Of a stretch of DNA of 64,000 nt, positions 57,428 to 64,000 are shown piece after piece (position 1 is the first letter of the stretch; every line of letters starts with the position of its first letter). The DNA is taken from the NCBI RefSeq assembly GCF_014651615.1, contig NZ_BMXF01000001.1, positions 2,203,731-2,267,730 on the forward strand. Reading direction: 5' to 3'. This DNA comes from Persicitalea jodogahamensis (lineage in GTDB: Bacteria > Bacteroidota > Bacteroidia > Cytophagales > Spirosomataceae). The notes under the pieces are model-generated. The model did not search any database. It saw only the letters and a program-made list of their open reading frames with translations, and had not been told where the DNA came from. A program made the translations under genes and the position numbers.

Positions 57428-57909
57428 CGCAAAGTACCTAACGGAAAAGGATTCACGGTCAGTGTGTTGAGCTCAAACGGAGAGTAGCCTGACGTTGTAT
57501 TTCCCGATTCTCAAACTATGTCAACCCTTTTCGGGACGCCAGCCTGGCGGCTGACGTAGTGGTATAGAGAATCTTTTTTTGTGGTCATAATGGTGTATTC
57601 ACCCTTCCCTTTTCTACGATTTGTATACTTTTTTCCACCATTTTGTGCGCACGGGCAGCTCTGAAATTGCCTGAAAAGTAGGCTGTAAATGGATCTTGTA
57701 CCTATCAATTTATTTAAAAGAAAGACACTGGTTCAAATCAAGTAGTTGAATGCTAATTAGTTGCAAATAATAAACTCAATTATCACCTAAAAGCTGCATC
57801 GGAATGGGCTCACCAGTATTCTATTTTGGAGTGGCATGCCATTTATACGAATAGTACTATTATCCATTTAACTTGAAACTCGAATAACACACTACTTAAA
57901 CTTAGTATC
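57428..57909. other. Non-coding region upstream of PorT-like gene
   Basis: About 480 bp. A minus-strand frame at 57511-57708 has no homologous look and I reject it as a gene. There is an octamer copy at 57431 and a small palindrome CGCCAGcCTGGCG near 57540. The final 150 bp is AT-rich and should carry the promoter of the gene at 57910. Confidence 0.45.
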
Positions 57910-58485
57910 ATGAAAAAAATCCTGATTCTTTCGCTCCTGGCTTTTTCATTCAGTAATCTACAAGCCCAGGCACCATCATTTGGTCTAAAAGTCGGATCTA
58001 ACTTTTCTAATCTCGAGGTGAAGGACGGTGCAAGTCTGGATTACATTACCGGTATCCATTTGGGAGGGCTAGCGCACGTACACTTATCAAGGCAGTGGGC
58101 GATTCAACCGGAGGTAGTTTTTTCCAGCCAGGGGGGCTCGCGTACAGCCGGCTCATTGACCAACAAATTCGTACTGAACTATATCAACGTCCCTGTTTTG
58201 TTCCAGTACATGTTTAACAATGGGTTTCGCCTACAGGCAGGTCCACAGTTAGGTTTCCTGCTAAGCGCAAGGAATAAAGCGAACAGTCTGGAAGTTGATT
58301 TGGAAAATGAGTATAAGTCCACGGATGTGTCTTTGCCAATAGGCCTGGGCTATCTGTTTGATTCTGGTTTGGGGATTGATGGCCGATGGGTTCCAGGCAT
58401 CAGCCAAATAAATAAAACTGGAAATACAACCACCAACAATGTCTTCCAGTTGGGATTGTTTTACCAGTTTAACAACCATAAGTAA
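57910..58485 (+). CDS. PorT-family outer-membrane beta-barrel protein
   Basis: 191 residues with a signal peptide (MKKILILSLLAFSFSNLQAQ) and an OMP_b-brl_2-type eight-stranded barrel: GLKVGSNFSNLEVKDG, HVHLSRQWAIQPEVVFSSQGG, NYINVPVLFQYMFNNGFRLQAGPQLGFLLSA. Such barrels are common in Bacteroidota; PorT in T9SS is a member of the group. The role is unknown. A strong terminator follows. Confidence 0.82.
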   Translation: MKKILILSLLAFSFSNLQAQAPSFGLKVGSNFSNLEVKDGASLDYITGIHLGGLAHVHLSRQWAIQPEVVFSSQGGSRTAGSLTNKFVLNYINVPVLFQYMFNNGFRLQAGPQLGFLLSARNKANSLEVDLENEYKSTDVSLPIGLGYLFDSGLGIDGRWVPGISQINKTGNTTTNNVFQLGLFYQFNNHK

Positions 58486-58504
58486 AGCAGACGAAAGGCA
58501 TAAA

Positions 58505-58539
58505 AAAGAAGGCCCGTGAGTTACTCACGGGCCTTCTTT
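58505..58539 (+). terminator. Very strong terminator after the PorT-like gene
   Basis: A perfect 16-bp stem (58505-58520 with 58524-58539) with a 3-nt loop, T-rich at its 3' end, 20 bp after the stop at 58485. Confidence 0.85.
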
Positions 58540-58560
58540 GGTTTGTGTTCCTACTGATCC

Positions 58561-58674
58561 TGCAATGGTAAAGGTCTGCGGGGCCGGTTTAACTGGCTCC
58601 CCTTCCAGCTCGAGTACCGGGTCTACACCGACCTGGCCAGAAAAGAAAAACTACCCCCACCTGACCGGGGGTAG
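58561..58674 (+). pseudogene. 3' remnant of an EcsC-family gene
   Basis: The frame reads RFNWLPFQLEYRVYTDLARKEKLPPPDRG and ends at TAG 58672-58674. It matches two separated parts of the intact EcsC gene at 61328-62086 (FDWLTFQLEYR and DLARKEKLPPPDRW), joined by an internal deletion. Upstream codons lack a start and contain stops. It is followed by an octamer hairpin like the intact gene. Confidence 0.7.
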
Positions 58675-58678
58675 TTTT
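58647..58678 (+). terminator. Octamer-built hairpin at EcsC remnant end
   Basis: A perfect 12-bp stem (58647-58658 with 58667-58678) and 8-nt loop made from AAACTACC and GGTAGTTT with extra G-C pairs; T4 at its 3' end. The TAG stop lies inside the right arm. Confidence 0.75.
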
Positions 58679-58702
58679 GAAATCAGGTCGGGTAGTGGTT
58701 TC

Positions 58703-59122
58703 CTAGTTCTCGGCTATCAGAAGCCGTTGGGGCATTTCGTAAAGTTTGTGGGTATCCAGTTGTACCTGCCGGACTACCCTTTGGTCACCGCTACTGATCA
58801 CCACGTCGTACTGACCGTCTCTCATTTCCGAGAAATTCAGCGTGCGGGCGTATTTGCGTTGTTTTTTTCCAAGCACATCTCTGTGAAGTACCTCTCCCCG
58901 TTCGTTGAGTACCTCGATGGTTACCCGCTGACCCAACACTTTCTCAATCATCACATTGACGTTCAGGGAATGGATGACCTGGTACATCCCAATCTGGAAG
59001 GCGGGCTTCTCGGGGTAGTTGGCAGTGGGTAGGGGTGCCGATTCGATCGAGCGGGCAAAGGTTGGAACGTTCAGCAGGAGGCCGAGGGCTAGGGCAATGA
59101 CAATTTGTTTTACAGTTTTCAT
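58703..59122 (-). CDS. Small secreted beta-rich protein
   Basis: I choose the ATG at 59122 (MKTVKQIVIALALGLLLNVPTFA), giving 139 residues with a signal peptide. The body (VTIEVLNERGEVLHRDVLGKKQRKYARTLNFSEMRDGQYDVVI) has the shape of a small immunoglobulin-like or type-IX-sorting-like beta domain (DUF3244-like). I do not assign a function. It is divergent from the barrel gene at 59465. Confidence 0.6.
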   Translation of the reverse strand: MKTVKQIVIALALGLLLNVPTFARSIESAPLPTANYPEKPAFQIGMYQVIHSLNVNVMIEKVLGQRVTIEVLNERGEVLHRDVLGKKQRKYARTLNFSEMRDGQYDVVISSGDQRVVRQVQLDTHKLYEMPQRLLIAEN

Positions 59123-59464
59123 GGCTTTTTCTATTAAAATGGTAAAGTATATTTGGTTTATACCCTTAGCTATCAATACTGTGCCATGTTTTTAAATTAT
59201 TGGCTTTCAGTTACTTATGTCAAATTGTCAAGCATAGGAATGTCCATTATCGAACATCTTTGTTCGATAATGGGCACGAGGCGGACATTAATTCCGTTTT
59301 TCCCGCCGGCCTATTGGTGAGTTTCCAATTCTTGATCCGATACCCGCGGATTGAATCAAACAATAAAGTGAGCGATTTATCGTAAGTAAACACACGGTGA
59401 TTTCGTAAAAGAAGAAAACTTTGCTCTGAAGCGAATAAAATGTACCCTTTTTTACTTCCAGTTT
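59123..59464. other. Divergent promoter region with long hairpin
   Basis: A 342-bp intergenic region. It contains the hairpin 59241-59276 and otherwise no gene. Both flanking genes start away from it, so promoters for both should lie here. Confidence 0.5.
59241..59276. repeat. 16-bp hairpin in a divergent intergenic region
   Basis: Arms 59241-59256 and 59261-59276 pair over 16 bp with one G-U wobble around a 4-nt loop. Neither flanking gene ends here, so it is not an ordinary terminator. An operator, or the terminator of an unseen small RNA, are options. Confidence 0.65.
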
Positions 59465-60118
59465 ATGACTTCATTTTTGAGTTTGTTATCTGTTCCTGCT
59501 CGTTATTTTAGGAATCCAGGCCAAAAGCTTGCTTTTCTTTTAGCGGTGGGGCTACTTAACGGAGCCTTTCCCGCCTGGGCACAAACCCAAAAAGGGAAGC
59601 ATTTAGTAGGCATGCAAGCGGGGGAGCTGTCCTTATCCCTTCGAGACACCCGAGCTTCTTCAATTCTCCTCAGCCCAGCTTATGGCAAGTTTGTACTTTC
59701 TAATTTAGCCCTTGGCCTTGAGCTACCCTTCTTTTATTCTTTTCGTAATAGCCCGGTCCCCAATCGTTCTATCCATATTGCTCTGACCCCCTTTGTGCGC
59801 TATTACATTGGTGAGGGTCGGGTTAAGCCTTTTGTTAGCGTATTGGCAGGACCTCGTTATATCTACGTAAGGTATTCCATCAATTCAACCGAAACTGAAT
59901 CTGAGTCTCAAACTGATCTCTTGTACGGAGCGAGGGGAGGGGTAGCTTTTTTTATAAATAGTTGGGTGAGCCTGGATCTCTCACTTAGCTACACGGAAAC
60001 AAATAAAAAAGCAGAGTACGGTTATAATTCCAGCAATAACGCACTGGGTTACGACAAGGCAAATAGGCTGGCGGCTAACCTGGGTTTTCAAATTTATTTA
60101 GGTAAAAACACACGGTAA
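59465..60118 (+). CDS. Outer-membrane beta-barrel protein, paralogue 1
   Basis: 217 residues with an N-terminal signal region (ending GAFPAWA, Q). The barrel pattern LVGMQAGELSLSL, LSPAYGKFVLSNLALGLELPF, IALTPFVRYYIGEGRVKPFVSVLAGPRY, GARGGVAFFINSWVSLDLSLSYTET and NLGFQIYLGKN matches the gene 74 bp downstream. The function is unknown. The pair look like a recent tandem duplication. Confidence 0.75.
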   Translation: MTSFLSLLSVPARYFRNPGQKLAFLLAVGLLNGAFPAWAQTQKGKHLVGMQAGELSLSLRDTRASSILLSPAYGKFVLSNLALGLELPFFYSFRNSPVPNRSIHIALTPFVRYYIGEGRVKPFVSVLAGPRYIYVRYSINSTETESESQTDLLYGARGGVAFFINSWVSLDLSLSYTETNKKAEYGYNSSNNALGYDKANRLAANLGFQIYLGKNTR

Positions 60119-60191
60119 CGACAGCTACCTGCTTGTCTAGAATTCACACAAAGTTGAGTCGACCATCTTTATTTTTTTGTCCATCTGTTCC

Positions 60192-60821
60192 ATGAAACCA
60201 ACCCACTGCGCTTACTGGCTGATGGTAGCAGTCTTACTCAATTTGACTTCAGTGGCGAATGCCCAAATCGAGCCCGGCACCTACCTGGTCGGCACCCACG
60301 TTGGTCATTTTACCTCAAATGATTTTCGACCCATCAGAACTCTTAATCTCACACCTGCTTTGGGTCGATTTATCCGTACTAATTTAGTGGTAGGGCTAGA
60401 ACTTCCTTTTCAGTATGTTTATCTCAAAGATATGATGTATATCCAATCCTTGACAACGATCGGTGTATCTCCCTTCGTACGCTATTATTTGGGCAGCAAC
60501 GAAACGGTTAAGCCCTTCGGAACTCTGTCGGCCGGTTGGCTCATTGACTACGATCGGTCGGTTGGACTTACTGACAATTATGAACATTTGCTGACAAATA
60601 GCGGCTTCTTATACGGGGCGACAGCTGGTGTAGCTTTCTTTCTTATTCCTGCGGTGAGCTTTGATGTATCGGCTAACTATACGGCTCACAGTAAGACGAT
60701 TAATTTCTTAATCAGAGAGGGTATGAATTACGGTAGTCCCGGTGTTTTGAGAATCGGTTTTGGTTTTCAGGTGTACTTGGGCAATGACAAGCGTAAGCGT
60801 ATGTTACGCTGCACTTATTAA
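60192..60821 (+). CDS. Outer-membrane beta-barrel protein, paralogue 2
   Basis: I choose the ATG at 60192 (MKPTHCAYWLMVAVLLNL), giving 209 residues with a signal peptide; an alternative TTG at 60177 is less likely. Shares with the gene upstream the sequence TYLVGTHVGHF, TPALGRFIRTNLVVGLELPF, GVSPFVRYYLGSNETVKPFGTLSAGW, GATAGVAFFLIPAVSFDVSANYTA and FGFQVYLGN. Likely co-transcribed. Confidence 0.75.
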   Translation: MKPTHCAYWLMVAVLLNLTSVANAQIEPGTYLVGTHVGHFTSNDFRPIRTLNLTPALGRFIRTNLVVGLELPFQYVYLKDMMYIQSLTTIGVSPFVRYYLGSNETVKPFGTLSAGWLIDYDRSVGLTDNYEHLLTNSGFLYGATAGVAFFLIPAVSFDVSANYTAHSKTINFLIREGMNYGSPGVLRIGFGFQVYLGNDKRKRMLRCTY

Positions 60822-60855
60822 AGGTAGAATTAGGAAAAAGAAACCTACCTTGATT

Positions 60856-61197
60856 TCATAATATAATATCTGACTCAGTGCGATTCTCCGTAGTCTGTGC
60901 CCACACGGCATAGATAGCCCGACAACACTTCACTGTGGTCTGTGAAGGACACCGATCCACCGAACAAGCATTGCAAATCAAGCATTTGCCCGCAGATTCT
61001 TTTTCCTCTTTATCAATCTCGTAAGCAATGGATTTTACAAAGTTTCCAAGTACCCGCCGGGGTGCGGACAAAGTCTGCGCCTCCGGCAGAGGGCGATAGG
61101 GTACTTCATCCAGGTGTTTACGATAGTGTTTGAAAAGCTCTTCGGTAAAGTGACTATCCTGTAATCTTTGATGAAGATGTTCCCTGTAACACGCCAC
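60856..61197 (-). CDS. Cys-rich protein of unknown function
   Basis: A frame of 113 residues with a helical body (HYRKHLDEVPYRPLPEAQTLSAPRRVLGNFVKSIAYEIDKEEKE) and a C-terminal cysteine cluster CLICNACSVDRCPSQTTVKCC, which may bind metal. The only plausible start is GTG at 61197; upstream the frame stays open with no ATG until a stop near 61317. It may be the truncated or degraded end of a larger gene. I recognise no family. Confidence 0.45.
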   Translation of the reverse strand: MACYREHLHQRLQDSHFTEELFKHYRKHLDEVPYRPLPEAQTLSAPRRVLGNFVKSIAYEIDKEEKESAGKCLICNACSVDRCPSQTTVKCCRAIYAVWAQTTENRTESDIIL

Positions 61198-61327
61198 AGG
61201 ATAGCCAGGCTTCCCTTTATAGGAAGAGGACTGATTTTTGGTAAATACTTTCGAAAGTAAAACTACCGATCTGTAATGTGTATATTGAGTGACTTTCCTA
61301 AACCGGGTCCCTTCATTTTAAAACACC

Positions 61328-62086
61328 ATGACACTTTATGAGGAGCTAACCCAGCGCGAGCTGCAGCAGTGGCAACAAAAAATGCAGCGTCCGCCATCAG
61401 CAGTCAATCGGCTGGCCAAGGCGGTGCAGCGGCGCATCAATCGCATCATACCCGCCAGGGTACACCAGGCCGTGACGGCGGCCATCAAGCAGATGACCCG
61501 GGGGGTACTTTACGGCGCGGGCTTCACCACCCGCCAGCCGGACTCCGCCGCGTCCCTGCAGGTGCGGGAGGCGGACGTGCGGGACCGAATCCGGTTTTAT
61601 AAGAAAACCGGCGCTACCGAAGGTGCTTTGACCGGCGCGGGAGGCTTCTGGTTGGCGCTGGCCGACTTCCCACTGCTGCTGGGAATCAAAATGAAGATGC
61701 TTTTCGAAATAGCGGCTCTCTACGGCTACCCCATCGACGACTACCGCGAGCGACTCTACATCCTGCATGTGTTTCAGCTGGCTTTTTCGAGTCAGGAGCG
61801 GAGGCAGGAGGTGTACCATCAGATGGAGCGGTGGAACGAGCAAAGCCAACTCCTGCCGGACGACATCAACCAGTTTGACTGGCTTACCTTTCAGCTCGAG
61901 TACCGCGACTACATCGACCTGGCCAAGATGGCCCAGCTCATTCCCGGCGTGGGGGCTGCGGTGGGGTTGGTGGTCAACTACCGGCTCATCGATAGCCTGG
62001 GTACTACGGCCATGAATGCCTACCGGATGCGCTGGCTGGACGACCTGGCCAGAAAAGAAAAACTACCTCCGCCAGATCGGTGGTAG
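61328..62086 (+). CDS. EcsC-family protein
   Basis: 252 residues of the EcsC type: EREADVRDRIRFYKKTGATEGALTGAGGFWLALADFPLLLGIKMKMLFEIAALYGYPID, then FQLAFSS, and C-terminal GVGAAVGLVVNYRLIDSLGTTAMNAYRMRWLDDLARKEK. In Bacillus, EcsC is the third protein of the Ecs ABC-transporter locus, but in Bacteroidota it appears alone and its role is unknown. The stop codon TAG (62084-62086) lies in the right arm of an octamer hairpin, so its last codons (LPPPDRW) are fixed partly by the hairpin. Confidence 0.8.
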   Translation: MTLYEELTQRELQQWQQKMQRPPSAVNRLAKAVQRRINRIIPARVHQAVTAAIKQMTRGVLYGAGFTTRQPDSAASLQVREADVRDRIRFYKKTGATEGALTGAGGFWLALADFPLLLGIKMKMLFEIAALYGYPIDDYRERLYILHVFQLAFSSQERRQEVYHQMERWNEQSQLLPDDINQFDWLTFQLEYRDYIDLAKMAQLIPGVGAAVGLVVNYRLIDSLGTTAMNAYRMRWLDDLARKEKLPPPDRW

Positions 62087-62090
62087 TTTT
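62059..62090 (+). terminator. Octamer-built hairpin overlapping the EcsC stop
   Basis: A 9-bp stem (62059-62067 with 62082-62090; AAAACTACC/GGTAGTTTT) plus 3 inner pairs (62069-62071 with 62078-62080) over a 6-nt loop. T4 at the end. The stop codon lies within it. Confidence 0.75.
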
Positions 62091-62240
62091 GGAAGGCCAT
62101 CGTTTTGTTTTAAACATTGCCTATTCGGGAACAGCACGGTCGGCCGCCGCCTTTGCATGTCGGGAATAGCTGGTATTTTAGTCTGAAAACTACCAAAGTA
62201 CGGCTTGCTGAACTTTGTCTTTTCTGTTAAAAAAAACCGA

Positions 62241-63701
62241 TTAAAGTGTTAACAAAGAATCCAGATAATTATTAGATAATAATTCCGACGGGCGTTTGGC
62301 ATTAGCAGTGATGATATTTCCACTTTTATTAATCAAGACATATCTGGGGATTCCACCAATTTTATACAGGCTGGTGATCATGCTTGAATCTTCTACAAAT
62401 TCAGAGTTTTGTAAACCATGCAGTCCTTTAATTTGTGAGTTGTCTCTCAAAAATTTCTTCCATCTCTCCGTGTCTTCATCTATCGATACATAGAGAAATT
62501 TTAATTTGGGATGAGTTGCATATTTCTTCGATAGCTTTTTAGAATATTCCAGTTCGTCTACACAAGGCCCGCACCACGTTGCCCATACATCGATGTAAAT
62601 GAGATTTCCCCTAAGATCAGAAAGGTAGAATGCTTTCCCATTACTATTCTGCATTTTCAGGTCCTTCATAGGCATTCCACCCTTCAAGTCATGGTAATCC
62701 GTAAGGATATATTTCAATCCTTCCAAGTACTTTGAGCGAGGATAATCCTTTTGAAACGAATCAATGAATTTTACCTCTTCATCATAATGCATCCGGAAAT
62801 CATACGACATATGAGCTACAAATAAGGCCATCATTAATTCTCGATAATCGTTCAGTTTTGCGTCTTTTATAATTGCTCCTTTAACGTAGTCATACTTATC
62901 TGTTTTCACTTCATGATCATAGTGATAGTCTAAAATAACATCAAATAACGGCGCCAATCTATTACTTAATGACCACGTATAGGATGGATAATTAATATAA
63001 TGAGGATGCAGGATTACCTCTTTGAATACATTAGAAAGAGACGAATCTAAAACGACGCTGCTATCCTCATTGAATATTTTATTTAGATCGACCCTCGTAT
63101 CAAAAAACAGGTGTTGGGTGATTTTAAAAAGGGAGATTTTATCGATTAGTATCTTTCGATAATAATCTGAAATAGAGTTGTCCGATTCTATCTGCTTTTT
63201 TATCTCTGGACCAAACGTTGCGAGGCTATCAAAATATACCTGTCGCTCAGAAGAAGGTGCAGACATATATTTTGTCCAATTGGCGTTTACATAATCCTGT
63301 CCTTTTTTCGCATTCAAATTTATTTTATTATAAAATGAATTTATGATTTTTAAATCCCTACCAAACTTAAAGAGTCCATTCTCAATCGTAAGGTCGATAA
63401 TTGATTCTGGCTCCAAGTAAAGAGGCGTGGAGAATTCATAATCCCCAATCACCAGGTGTGCATCGAGGGTATCCTTATGGATAAATTCAATTCTTGCACG
63501 CCCTGAGGAATCAAACTGGGACTTATAAATTTCCTTAGGCCCAGTAGGTAAAATAGTAGATCTAGTCAGAGATACTTCCTTTCCAGCGCATTCTTGACAA
63601 GAGATATTTATTTCCGTTTTATCATCCGTCGAGGGAGAGACGCAACCTGTAACAAAAAGAACGGAAATAACCGTGCAGAGAATTGGAATGAGTGATTTCA
63701 T
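62241..63701 (-). CDS. Thioredoxin-family lipoprotein (TlpA-like)
   Basis: I choose the ATG at 63701 (MKSLIPILCTVISVLFVTGC), giving 486 residues with lipobox FVTGC (Cys20). The N-terminal 330 residues are helical with no named domain (DUF4369-like N-terminal part possible). The C-terminal TlpA/ResA domain has YIDVWATWCGPCVDELEYSKKLSKK with the redox motif WCGPC near 375, and the cis-Pro GGIPRYVLINKSG. It reduces or oxidises thiols outside the cytoplasm. The region is AT-richer than its neighbours and lacks the local octamer. Confidence 0.85.
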   Translation of the reverse strand: MKSLIPILCTVISVLFVTGCVSPSTDDKTEINISCQECAGKEVSLTRSTILPTGPKEIYKSQFDSSGRARIEFIHKDTLDAHLVIGDYEFSTPLYLEPESIIDLTIENGLFKFGRDLKIINSFYNKINLNAKKGQDYVNANWTKYMSAPSSERQVYFDSLATFGPEIKKQIESDNSISDYYRKILIDKISLFKITQHLFFDTRVDLNKIFNEDSSVVLDSSLSNVFKEVILHPHYINYPSYTWSLSNRLAPLFDVILDYHYDHEVKTDKYDYVKGAIIKDAKLNDYRELMMALFVAHMSYDFRMHYDEEVKFIDSFQKDYPRSKYLEGLKYILTDYHDLKGGMPMKDLKMQNSNGKAFYLSDLRGNLIYIDVWATWCGPCVDELEYSKKLSKKYATHPKLKFLYVSIDEDTERWKKFLRDNSQIKGLHGLQNSEFVEDSSMITSLYKIGGIPRYVLINKSGNIITANAKRPSELLSNNYLDSLLTL

Positions 63702-64000
63702 GCGCTCTTTAATGGATAAGACTAAATCAGTACCGTAAATTTTTTCTGTTTTCATTTCTGCTGGCACGATTGCCCGCTGGAACGGGTCGGCCTTACGAGG
63801 TTGTTTCGACTTGTATTTTCAACGCGCAGCATTTGGGCAAAGAGTCGTGGAAACGATTTTCAAGGAAGAGAGGCAACTTGAAACAAAAAGGTTGGAAATG
63901 GTCAAGCAGTAAATTGTAATGGTTGATTTTAAGCGCTTTATGATTGAAAGGACTAGAATAGTTGTATAGGGAACAAATGGCTTTTCGCTGAAGTCTGTGG
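63702..64000. other. Degenerate copy of the thioredoxin gene's 5' end, and unassigned sequence
   Basis: From about 63860 to 63955, the sequence aligns with 63637-63722 (which codes the signal peptide and its upstream leader) at roughly 70% by eye, including CAACTTGAAACAAAAAGG against CAACCTGTAACAAAAAGA. The ATG corresponds to a mutated codon and the frame is broken, so this is a decayed partial duplicate. The 63768-63860 part has no gene I can support. Confidence 0.5.

Noticed and set aside
57511-57708. Minus-strand 65-residue ORF
   Set aside because: No signal peptide or conserved look, sits in a non-coding promoter region; I could not support it.

Overview
This window looks like chromosome of a Bacteroidota bacterium, most likely Cytophagales (Spirosomaceae/Dyadobacter-like). 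The evidence is two SusC/SusD pairs, an ECF sigma/FecR regulatory pair, many lipoproteins with Bacteroidota-style lipoboxes, Bacteroidota -7 promoter boxes (TAnnTTTG), a SurE/FumC/PrfC/PepA/DinB housekeeping set, and several outer-membrane beta-barrel proteins. I see no rRNA, tRNA, CRISPR array, phage module or intact insertion sequence.

Layout. 0.5-2.4 kb: divergent response regulator and histidine kinase. 2.5-7 kb: AsmA-like protein, FeoB-type Cys-rich small membrane protein, rhodanese, M14 carboxypeptidase lipoprotein. 7-11.7 kb: SusD and SusC. 12-17.2 kb: fumarase, surface-antigen barrel, lipid kinase, SurE, a lipoprotein. 17.6-23 kb: DUF5723/TSP3 barrel plus a large PD40-CRD-OmpA protein resembling cell-envelope PorE-like proteins. 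23-29.7 kb: DNA/RNA housekeeping (pseudouridine synthase with a broken 5' end, exonuclease III, leucyl aminopeptidase, ATP-grasp enzyme, DinB, XRE-S24 repressor). 29.8-33.3 kb: a sulfatase fused to a GH78 alpha-L-rhamnosidase. 33.5-38.2 kb: Spy-like protein, PrfC, pyrophosphatase, dodecin, NADP oxidoreductase, YdeI-like protein. 38.3-44.2 kb: deacetylase/GH9 pair, then an AT-richer block with AraC, aldo/keto reductase, rifampin ADP-ribosyltransferase (Arr) and a methyltransferase. 44.3-53.6 kb: a sigma-FecR-SusC-SusD-sorbosone dehydrogenase locus. 53.8-64 kb: NTF2-like lipoprotein, PaiB-like protein, a propeller/helical two-domain secreted protein, outer-membrane barrels, an EcsC protein with a 3' remnant copy elsewhere, and a TlpA-like thioredoxin lipoprotein with a decayed partial copy of its 5' end.

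The most unusual feature is not a gene. The octamer AAASTACC (S = G or C; complement GGTASTTT) occurs about 51 times in 64 kb by hand count, where about 4 are expected by chance. It is split evenly between strands and between the G and C forms, lies in all reading frames and in intergenic DNA, and three times is paired with its own inverse to make a hairpin, twice across the stop codon of a gene end. That pattern resembles DNA-uptake or highly iterated palindrome-type genome signatures. Other points of interest are a perfect 28-bp inverted repeat before a susC gene, a 32-bp element shared by the 5' ends of fumC and susD, the sulfatase-rhamnosidase fusion, and an XRE-S24 repressor next to dinB.
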